Origin: Poecilobothrus nobilitatus
Lineage: Eukaryota; Arthropoda; Insecta; Diptera; Dolichopodidae
Direction: 5' to 3'
Length of the DNA: 64,000 nucleotides
Assembly (NCBI GenBank): GCA_947095535.1
Contig: OX352774.1
Location: 169,506,200-169,570,199 of the forward strand
In this document: piece by piece, positions 11,301 through 23,300 of the stretch
How positions within the stretch are numbered: the stretch's first letter is position 1
Layout of the letters: each line of letters starts with the position of its first letter
The notes under the pieces: model-generated
Databases searched by the model: none
The model's input: only the letters and a program-made list of their open reading frames with translations
Told to the model about the DNA's origin: nothing
Translations under genes and position numbers: made by a program

Positions 11301-14300
11301 AATTGAAAAGCTTTTAGAATTAAAAACCGAAAATGATTTAAAAAGCTTAGGAATAAAAAATTCTAGTCACAGAACGCGAATCATATCTAGTTTGGTTGGA
11401 CTACGTGATAAATACCAAAAAATTGCTAATAATAATAATGGTGGTGAGTGTCTTGGATAAGAAAATTTCCTTTTCATTAAAATCAGAATTTATTTTTCAA
11501 AAGGATTTTATTTCTATCATATATTAAATTTCATTATAAATAAACATTATAAACATGAAATTTGTTTTATAAAACCATAATTCGCAAAATTTAAATTTTT
11601 TAATTTACTTTTAACAATTTAACAGGTAAATCAACATTTCCACGAATAAAGAAAAATCGACACGATAATAGACATAGTGCTGGTGAAGTTGGTATTAGCA
11701 GTAAAGATAATAAAAATGACAGCCTATCATCACCAAAGAAACAAAAAAGTGATGCTAAGATTAATTTAAAAAATCGTAGTACAATTACAGGTGCTGATGA
11801 TATTTTAAATTCAAATGATAATGCTTCAACACAACCAATGTAAGTATCAAATACATTTTTATGTCATGTCTTTAGGACATGTAATACTTTTACATAGGTA
11901 ATAGTCTATGACATAATACAAACAAAAAAAACAAGCCAGAATGTAAACCAACGGTTAATTTTAAAAGCACACATTTCCAAAAGATAATACAAACTGTTTA
12001 GAATTGTGACTTGCACCAAAATTTGAAAATTTTAAAAAATACTTATATAGAAAGAAACAATGTGAAAATAAATAAGACGTTTTTGCAACTTTGAGGGGCT
12101 GTAAATCCAGAACCCTATATAACTAAGAAAACATGTTAACACAATTGAAAATTAAACGCTGAAGCAATAATTTTTATGTCTTGCCGAAAAAAAATTTGTA
12201 CAGTTGTTAAAAAATAGAAAATTTTAAATTTTTGAGCACTAATAACTCTTAAACAGGGCGGGTGTTATGAATAAATCTAAAAGCGTATTGTTATGAAAAA
12301 AGAAATATCATGCTAAATTTGGTTTTCAGATAACGGTAAATTTAAATAGTTAATTATATAAATACTGCATAATTTTGATATTGTTTTATAGAGGCTAGAA
12401 AATTTTAGGTCTTCTATCGTTTTTAGATTATAAAAACAACAATATGTTACCTCAATGAAATGAATAGTACTTCAGGGCGTGTAAATAATACAATAGATCG
12501 TCAAAATCCAACAAGGGTGATTGATACGTCAAGAACATTAATTGTCGTCGCAAACTTAATTCCTTTCAAGCATGACGTTAGAATAGAGATGTATGATTCA
12601 ACATTATTTGACCATAGGATATTAAAGGTTAAAATAAATAAAATAAGTACTTCGCTAAAATCTATGGAACAAATAATCACTACATTCAATAGATTACTCT
12701 AAAGTTAACAGCCTGGTCTAAAATGAAATAAATCGCAATCAGAATGCAGATACTGCAGGCTTAATAAATAGTATAAAAACTGCTAAAAATAATTTACATA
12801 AAGAGAAGAGAATCAAATGTAGAAGCAACAACTAGATTAATGTCGTGGTACTAAAAGCCATAAAAGAAAGGGAAAAATGGTTCAAAAAATTAAAAAAATC
12901 GCCAGCGAATTCGTTCATGAGAGAAACCGACAAAAAGGCCAGAAAAAGAGTCACCCAATTAGTGAGAAGTACTAAGCAAGAATATTTCAACAAAGAACTG
13001 CTTAAAACTAGTGGTAATCCTAGGAAAATATGGGAAATTCTAAACACCCTTGTCTTAGGTAAGGAAAAAAACTCAAATCAGGAAATAAAAGCAATTAAAA
13101 CTAATAATGGTGAAATAAATAATGTAAAGGACAATGCAAATTGCTGATTTGGTTGACATGAAAAAGGCGTTTCATACGGTTAATCATTGTATTTTGCTTG
13201 ACAAATTAAGGAATTAGGTATAAGAGATACCACAAATGATCAAATCAAGAGTTACCTTTCGGACGGGTTGGTAGTTACGAAAGTTAGGGGAGAGGAAAAT
13301 GAAACCGCTGTACTAAGACGCGGTATACCGCAAGATTCAAAACTAGGGCCAACGTTATATCTACTATACATCCATAACATCAAAACTGCTGGATTAAATG
13401 GCAGATATAACATTTTCGCAGATCGGGACGTATCGATGACACGTACTTTACAAGGAAAAAGATTCAGTGGACATGGAAGATGTAATTAATATGGACTTAA
13501 GAAAATTCGTACAATGGTCAAATGACAAACCTACCATTAACGAAACCAAATTAATAATCTTTTCTAATAAAAACAAACCGAGAATCATCCCAAAAATTGT
13601 TATAAATATGGTATTGGGATTGAACAAGTTGACGAAGTGAAACACTTGGCAGTCATTATTGATAGCCAAATGCAGTGGTCTACGCACGTTGAGCTCATAT
13701 GGCAAAAAATCACCCCCCTAATTTGGGGTATAAAAAGATGGAACATAAAATTAGCACATAATATAGCAAGGATGCTATTAACGCTCAAGTTCTTTCACAT
13801 ATACGCTAAACATCATAAATTGGTCTTCTTGTTCAGTTACACTCATAAACAAACGTCAGCAAAGCCTAACAAAGCTGTGAAATATACATTTAAATACAGT
13901 AGAGATTATAGCGCAACAAGTATGTTCCGGGAAATCAACATCAAAAAGTAATACTTGATAAGGCTACTTATGTTTACAAAATCTTAAACAAAGTTACTAA
14001 AACAAGTGTAAACCTTGAAAGCAGAGAGCTACGAGTTTTAGTAGGCGAACAAGATATGGTGACTTATTAAATGTGCCAGCTAGTAGAACTCAAAAGCATC
14101 GAAACTTCCATCTGCAATTCTGCTTCCATTTGCAATTCGGATTTTTAACGAACTTCCTAATTTAGTAAAAATTACAATTTACAAATCATAGTTAAACTTA
14201 ACACAAACATATAGAATAATATAAATTAAAAGTATAATTGAAAATGTTGTAAAATTTAGACACCTCACCACTAATTTTAATTGATAGAGGTGTTAACATA

Positions 14301-17300
14301 TTTATTAACAACAATTAAATTAAATGTTTATAACGTAATGAATGAGAATGTAATATTTAATTAGCAAATAAAATAAAATAATAAATAAATAAAATTTATT
14401 TAGTAAAAAAAAACAAAATACTATTATATAAAATACATAATTTTTTTTTTAGTGCATTTCTCTGCCACATAAATGTAGACATGAAATTACACAGTCTTTC
14501 CTGTTCAGGCGTAGCTGTAAATGTCGTAAGGGGGAATAACTCTAACGACATGTGTGGGACTTGAACCCACACTCCCTCGGTGTTTACAGCGTTATTTATA
14601 CGCTCTTACCCACTAGCATACCGAGGCCCCAAAATACATAATTATTATATACAAAATTACAAACTAGTTCTAGAAAAAACAAAAGAAAATATTAATTAAT
14701 TATTAAAAGCAATAAACAATATTACTTAGTTATCAGGTTATCACATATTTTAAATTCATTCAAAGTTTTTTATATAAATGGAAGGGCTTTTTTTAAATGT
14801 TATTAATTTATTCTCATTTTTCATCAATTCCTTCATATACGGTATGGTAAATTTTTTTCTCGGCTATTAAAAATTAAAATAAAATTATTTCCAATTAGAT
14901 AATTTCTAGTTGGTAAATAAAAATTAAAAAAAATATGAATTAATAATAAACAAGTAAATAATTAAATATAAGAAGTGAATAATAAACTAAGAATAAATAG
15001 TAGTAAAAAAAAACTACTACGCAGAACCTCATATATATACATCTGAAAATAGGGCTTTATTGCAATTTTCAGGGACTGTAACTCCGGAACCCCATACAAC
15101 TAAAAAAAATATTTAACACGTAAAAATATATTACTGGAGGTTTAATTTTTATGTCTTGACAGACGGACGAACAAAATGAAACCAATAATACATCTTTTTT
15201 CAAATTTTTTTTTGACAAAGTATGATTCGATAGTGAATTGTCATTTTTTGTTAAAATAATCGAAGAACAAAAAAACAATAATGATAACGAAACCCCATAA
15301 AGGTAAAAGATTTTTGTTTTTCAGTTTCCTTTTGTGTAACATGTAGTTTTATTGCTTTTATTTTTATTCTATTCTCTCATACAGTCCATGTAGATTACAT
15401 TTGGATTTTGCGCAAACTATATTTTATTCGTATAAAGGACCTAATTTAACATTTTTTTACAAAATATTTTTTTACATTCTTAAGATTTTTTTTTTTTTTT
15501 TTTTTCATCATTACCTTTTGCTTTTTTATTTCAGCTTCAATTTTACATTTCATCTTTAAATAAATCAATAAATCTATATAATAAAAGAAATATTACGGTA
15601 AAAATTTAGTTGTGAATACATTAAAATTTGAAAAAGATAAAACAGTAATATTTAACTAGCAAATATTTAAAAAGATGGGAAACGCAGGATAAATTAATTA
15701 AATTTAACCCTTTTTAACTGATATATCAAACTTTCAAATATTTGTTTGTTTATTTATTATGCGCATATATGGAATATGTGCACACATGTGGGTCAGTAAA
15801 TAATAAATATTTATTATTAATTACATATATAAGAAATTAGTCATAACGATTCATATATATTATTTAGCTATACGAATATTTGAAACTTCATAATTTAGTG
15901 ACAATAGCATTTTATACAACAATTTCAGAAAAAATAAATTTCGAATATCAAAATTATTAAAATTTATTGCCGTAATTGTATTAAAGATAAAATTCAATTC
16001 CAAAAAAAAAAAAACTAATGAATTATCTTAAAATTATTCTTATAGTGACTCGTTTAATATATAACATATTTATTTTTCACTCATGGGTTAACTTTTAATA
16101 GTTTAATATCTTGTTTGTTCTCCAGTAAAAAATTTTACTTAATTTCTACTGTACTAATACATTTTCCGTTTCTTTCTTTCAAATTAAATAAATATATAAC
16201 AAAATTTTTTCAAATCAACTTAAATGAGTATAGAAAAAGCAAATATAAAAAACTTTCTATGTCTCAACGTTTCATTCTTCAATTAAATTTTTAATTATGA
16301 TTTTAATTTATTTTTTTTTTACTACATATTCTGATTTCTAAGTTTTATTTTTATGATAGTTTTACCACAGACTTACAATTATTTTTCCCCCAATACCATG
16401 ATGATATCATAATATATTGTATACTATTTATTTTCATAATAAAAATACATCGAAATATAATGCAATATAATATGTACATATGTATGTACTTTCTGTGCAA
16501 TGTTTTTAATTCCCTAATGATTGCATGACAACATCCACCCCCTTTAATACTCGCCCATCACAAATTCAATTTACCAACCATGTATTATAACTGTAAGTTT
16601 AATTATTCAATGTTACGTTGATATCATTTTTGTTTTTTTTTTTGTTATCGTAAATTAATTTTTACAAATTAATCGTATATCGTATAAGCAAACAGAATCG
16701 CATTCGATTTAATACTAAAGTTTAAGGGTTTTTATGCTAACATAAAAAAGGTAATAATGAGTGCCCCTGGCCTTTAATCAAAAACAAACAACAAAAAAAA
16801 GGAAAATAAAAACAAAATCGCGCTGTACTACAGAATTCTTTTAATATCGTCCTCATTTTATTATATTTTATTCTGTTGCGTATTGTATTGTAACGTAAAA
16901 TACACGTGTATAATCACATTATAAATTATTATATGTGTATGTGTGGCTATATTTTGTATTTGTATTTATGTATGTATAATGTTTTCATCATAGAAACCGT
17001 TATGAAAATATAAATAATAATAATGAATATAAAATTTTTCCATATGATATTTAACTAAAAGGACAGAGGGAAATTTTCTCAAAAGAAATAGGGATTTTTA
17101 TTCTTTTTTTTTTGTATCTTGTAGCAAACATATATTTTGTTGTTGTTTTGGTAAAATACTTCGTAAACTGGAAAATCAGCCGGTTGTTCTATTCACTATT
17201 GTTTTTTATTTTTTATTTTTTTTTTTGAATATGGCAAATGGCAAACAGAAATAAAGGGGTTCAATACTCAATTAAATATAAAAACTTCAGTTCGAGTTGG

Positions 17301-20300
17301 TTTGTTTTGTTGTAAAGTCATATCTGTCATCATATTAGTATAGAATAAATAAAGTTAAACATATCGTTCAGTGCTGATTTTGTTTTTTGTTTTTTTTTTT
17401 TAATTTTACACTCCGCACATCACATCTAAAAATGTATACTTAAAAAAAAAATTAAGTTTTGTAATTTTACAAACTTCATTTAAGAATTTTTTTTTTAAGA
17501 AATTATTATTTATAAAATATATACTTATAATGAATATTAAAATTAGTTAAATAAATTTTAAATTAACAAGGAACTTATAATTAGGAAAAAACAAATTATA
17601 AGTTACAAAGAATAAAATCGGGTGGATCCTTTTTTTTACCATAAGTGAAAAAAAAAAAACAGTGAAAAAATAAAATTCATTTCAAGCATTAAATGAAAAG
17701 TTTAAAATTTTTAGAAATAAATTTTAATGAATATCAAGAAAATATACAAAAAAAATAATTTATCTATAATAATATTATATATCCTAGGTATATATTGAAT
17801 AATTAAAATTTTATCTTAGAACCCCAGATTAATCTATGGATATAACTTTAACTACAGGTATAATTGCATGAAAATGGGCGTAAAAATAAAAATCGTAGAA
17901 ATCATAGAAAATATAAAAAAAGGAAAAATAATGCAAAAAAACAAAATTGTAAATATAATAAATGTATAGATATATTATGTATATGTGTATTTTTTAAATA
18001 AATAAATCCAACAACATCATTACAACAGCAAGAAAAAGTACCACAAATTCTTTGTTAGTATGGGTACGTATAAATATATATAAAAATATTAACATATATT
18101 GTTAATACTACATAAAATAAAAAAAATATTTTGATGCTTTGGTCTAGAATAGAGGGTGTTACGTTTTATGAGCTAATAAATGTGCAAAAAAAACCTATTT
18201 TCAAACAAAATCTTTTAAAGTTATTAAAAGTGTTTTACTAACCAGTTTTACGCACACAAATTCGATGGCATATAGTATTCGGGTGGTTATTGTTTTATTA
18301 TTTTTGTCAATTAAAAATAAAATTCCATATTTTGCTTTTTTTCCATTAAAATAATAACCTAAATTTTATTTTAATCATATTTCTATTTGTTATCTACTCT
18401 AATACTCTAATATATATATGTCTTATTGATGGTTACTACTTTGCTTCTTTATTGTTTTCTTTCAGTTCTAGAACTATTTATTCCTGCATATATTTCGGAC
18501 TATTTGAAAATTTTTGTGAATTCCTAAGGGAGGTGGAAAAGAGACACCAAGCATTCCTTTGGTAGTGTCAAATTCTTACTGTCTAAACCCACCTCCCCCC
18601 TTTAGCCAATATAATGAGATGAAACCCCTACCTGCTAACGCAGTATATTGGTTAGCGAATAGGGATAGGAAAATATAGGACAAAGATATGGCAACTTTGA
18701 ATTGGAAGTAGGACCGTAAGGGAACAATGAATCCGCCTATTATTATTACTATTTTGCTAACTAGTGAGTGGTGACTATAGCCATCAATAGTTACAACATG
18801 CAGTAGTATATAACATTTTGCTGCATGAGGTATTGAAGGCAACCCCAATGTCACTGTAGCAAAAAAATTCCAAAAAAAATAAACGAAATAAAAATATATT
18901 AAGCTGTGGACTTATTTGCTAATTTTTAATATTAATCTTTTTATAAAAAAAAATTAAAATAATTTTTAATTGACTATACAGAAACCTTTTCCGAACGAAA
19001 CAAAAATATTGTTAAAATTATTAATAAGATACACAATACCAAAATATAAAACCTTAAGAACCAATTATTTTCAAAGTAAATACATTAATTACCTACCTAT
19101 GGTAAATAATTCAACACCAAAAAAAAAAAAAAAAATAAACACTCGTCAATAAAAGTCAGTAATTTTAAATTAAAACAATATTTAATATGATTCATTTTTA
19201 AAATTAAAATTATTTAAAAAGTTAATACTCTTATCGAAGGCTTCACACCCAAAAGTAAAAAATAATATTTTGTCTAAATTGCAATTTAAAATTATTTACA
19301 TGCGTCTGTTACCTTTTATTTAATTTTAAAACGTCAATTAAATATTTATTATTTAATTGTAACACCCTGTTATTATTACTGTTATTATTATTTAGTTTAT
19401 TGATATTTTCTATATATTGGTGCTTGTCCTTTTTGTTTTTTTTTTTTAACTTTTATTTTCTTTTTATTATGAAAGTGTTAGTGTAATTTATTTAGTAGTA
19501 TTTAAAAATCATTTTGAATAATATATTATTTGCTGCTCCTTATATTAATTTTTTTTGTTTTGTTTTATATAAGAACCTCTTATTAATTCCTATGTGTGTT
19601 TTATGCACATTTTATATTATGAATTTTATACAAATGGCGGTAAGTTTCAAAATAGAACTTATAAAGTTACGAAAGTCATTTAAAAAGGACTCATAAAAAA
19701 TTCTTATCTTAATAAAATAAGAATGATTCCTCACAGGATACTTCACAAAAAAAAAATTTTTTTTTTAATGATTCCTTGTAATGACAAAACAAAAAATTAT
19801 TATTTCTGTGGCATAATAATTTTGGTAATTTTTTTTTTGTATTGGTAGTGGTAGGAAAATATAAAAAAAAATTATTAAACGCTAAAAAAAAACATCAATA
19901 TTTCACATGTTTCTTATCTATTTTTTTTTTTTATAAGAAATAAATCAAAATAATTTAAAGGGTCTTTAAAAAAAATAAGTATTGTATATTTTTATAATAT
20001 TCAGAAGTTAATACATTTTAGGTTATTTTAAAGAATTTTTTAAAAATTAAATTTAACACATTAGATATGTATATAATATAAGATAATAAATCCTTTCATT
20101 TTATTCATTTCATATCCTTTTATTTATTTTTATTTTAAATATATCTTAAGAAAAATTTCAAAGGGATATAAAATATTAGAGCCTAAATAAATTATTACCT
20201 ATGACTCAATAAAATCTACTCTAATCCTTTTTTTTGTGTACAAATTCAATGTCTACTGTGATTATTGTATTAGCTTCTGATTTCTGTCAATTGATTTTTG

Positions 20301-23300
20301 TCACGAAATACATTTTTTAAGTATATTAAACATAAAGTAATAGCAAGTAATAGCTCTAGTTAATAATAAAGGGTGAATATTGCGACTAACTATATAAGGT
20401 GTACCTATGTATAAAGAAACTGGTATGAGGTTCACATACATAAATGTACTTTACGTGCGTTACTTATTTTTGTTTTGGGTTTTCCCATTATTCCTTTTTT
20501 TTTCTGGTTTTTTTTTTTGTACAGGTGAATTGGTTTTAAGAATCAACTTGAATCAGCAAGTTGCTCTTTAAATTAAAAGAATAGAAAAAAAAATATAAGA
20601 TTTAAACAATGTGGAAAAATAAAAATTATGGCACTAGTTGAGCCCTCTGAAAAGATAAAGAAAACATGATAACAATTATGTCGAAATTACAGAATCTGTT
20701 TCTTTGTTTTTTTTTTTAAGAAAAGAACAAAAATATAAGCTTTTCAAACTAAAGTATAATATTCTTATGTGTTGTGTTTTTTAAGTAAATGGAAATATAA
20801 TGGATAAGCAAAAATACAATAAAATTTTTTTACTTTGAATAGAAAAAATGAATGTATGAAAAAAAACTCTTTTATAAAATGTTATTCATTTTTTTGTTTG
20901 TTTTTCAGTTGTTAAGTATTAGTTTACTAAATATAAAACGTTGTTATAAAAAAGCATTTCAGTTTAAACTATTGAAAGCAGGCATATACTTGTATTTCAG
21001 AATATATATTGCATAAAAGTCAATACTCTCTTATGATTTATGTACCATTAATTAATTTTTAATTAAAGATTTGAGAATTTAATTAATTAATACAAAATTT
21101 ATTGCAATAATTTACTCGGTGCAATGACACAAAAATATAGAATATAAATCCAAATATGGGTACGGTGTCATAATGTCAATCGTCATAATGTCAATTGACA
21201 TTATGTTATTGACGTAATCCCATAATATTTTTTTTTAAAGTCAATAATTATATTTTCAAATTAACCCTCAAAAGCACAACAAAACCTATCAGTCTTTATT
21301 TAAAATTAAATGGCTTAAATCTTTATTATAAAGCTACAGATTTTCTTAAAATTTATAGAGTTTATCTTTTTTGATCTTTTAATTATATAATAATTAAACA
21401 AAATTTTTTTTTAAATTTATTAAGTGATAATAAATATTAGAGTTTAATTACAAAGATATATAGAAATATTTCATAATGACAGTGACTATTTTCTAGATAT
21501 TAGGGTTAATACAATAATGTTCTAAAGTCTTAATTTGTTATTTTATAAATTAGGTACATATATCTTATTAATTCTTTGTTATAGAAAAATTGGGTTTTCT
21601 CTGATACAAATTTAGTTGTCAGTAGTCGTAGTATCATTTTGAATTTTTCGTATAAAATGTTCAAGTTCAATAATTTTTGTAATATAATTGTAATATGAAT
21701 TTGAATTTATACCTGATTAACTAATTCCATCTAACAATAAAAAAAGAGGAAAAGGAGGATATGCTCCTTTAATTTGAATAGATTGAGATATAAAACCATA
21801 TGGCTTTATATCCATTATAAATGTGAAATAAAGGTATAATCGTAAATTATTGCATTATATGGGTATAATTTATAAATCCATTATATGCTATGGATTTATG
21901 TTTTATGGTCTTAAATCGCAGCATCGTACTCTTCTAAAGACTGCAATCTTTTTATTTTTTGTTTGTTCTTAGAAAATATAAGACTATATGGAAATTTATT
22001 AATCTAAAAATTTTAATACTCTAAAGATGCGGGTTAATTAATTGACCGCCTTATTTAATTTACATGTGGTACAAATCTAACAAAAGAATTATTCAAAACA
22101 AGAAACCATACGATAAAATTTTTATATGAATTCATTCAATTTAAACGATTTAACATTTTAAAATTTAATATAGCTCTAAAATAGTTATTGTTTATCGGTC
22201 AATTTTTTTTGTATAATTTTTTTTTTCATAATTTTAATAGAAGTTTTTTAATGCATTAATCTTCTAGTAGACTCTGTAATATCTGTACATTTCCAATATA
22301 ATAATTTTATTCAAAAGAATCCATTCATTCTTAGACTAATCTCCCATAAAAAAAAATCCATTAAAAAAACGCCATTTTATTCATATAAATTAACTGATAC
22401 TATAGAATTGCTATTTATCTATTTATATGCTTTTTTTAGATTTGTATTTTTATTTTTTTGATTCTAAAGATAATTTTTTTTTATATTTTTGTATTTGATT
22501 TCTCATCCTTAAAAGTTACATTCCTTTTGTCTGTTTTCTGTTGATGACATTTTTTTTATTTTTGTCTAAAGATTTTTTTGCGTTCTATTTTTTTTATTTA
22601 ATATAAAATATGATTCAGACATTCAAAATAGATGAAAAGAGTTTGGTTAAATATATAACTATTTTTGAATTTCCATTCTTCTTTTGTACTAAAACCCAAT
22701 CTACAAAAATTTCAATAAGAATTTTTTATTATATAATCATAATCAAAAACCTAATTTATTTTTTGAAAACTTTCCAATTTTTTTAATTTCTTTTTATGGT
22801 ACAGATATGAAGTTTTGAGTCCTGAAAATACGAAACAGAGTAAAAGTTGCGGTGATCTAGTAGATATGGATTCTACAACAACAACACCAACATCAGAAAC
22901 AGGACATGAAGGTTTAATATTAAAAAAAGCATTAGAATGGGAATTGAGTTTAGATTCAAGAGACTTAAGATCTCATGCATGGTATCATGGTGGTATACCT
23001 CGTCAAAAATCAGAAGAAATTGTACAAAAAGACGGTGATTTTTTAGTTAGAGATTGTGCATCTCAACCTGGTAATTATGTCCTAACATGTAAATCAAAAT
23101 CTTCGGTTTTACATTTTGTTATTCATAAGGTAACATATTTTTAAAATTGAATATTAAAAGTTTTATTTAAATAAAATCATAAACTAATTTAAGATTTTAA
23201 TTCAACCTGAAACTGTTTACGAAAGGGTTCAATACCAATTCGAAGAAGATGCTTATGATACTGTTCCAGATCTTATTACATTTTATGTTGGATCAGGTAC

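Larger units (their letters stand above)
15201..22804. other. Remainder of intron 4 of the BCAR3-like gene
   Basis: AT-rich intronic DNA with long A and T runs. I find no further exon in frame and no recognisable RNA gene. Two local oddities (18505-18870 and 21184-21205) are listed separately. The donor is at 11840 and the acceptor AG ends at 22804, making this intron 10,965 bp. Confidence 0.6.

Noticed and set aside
22815..23144. A separate small SH2 protein starting at 22815
   Set aside because: The frame opens at TTG, has a good splice acceptor just upstream, and joins in phase to exon 4 and exon 6; it is an internal exon.
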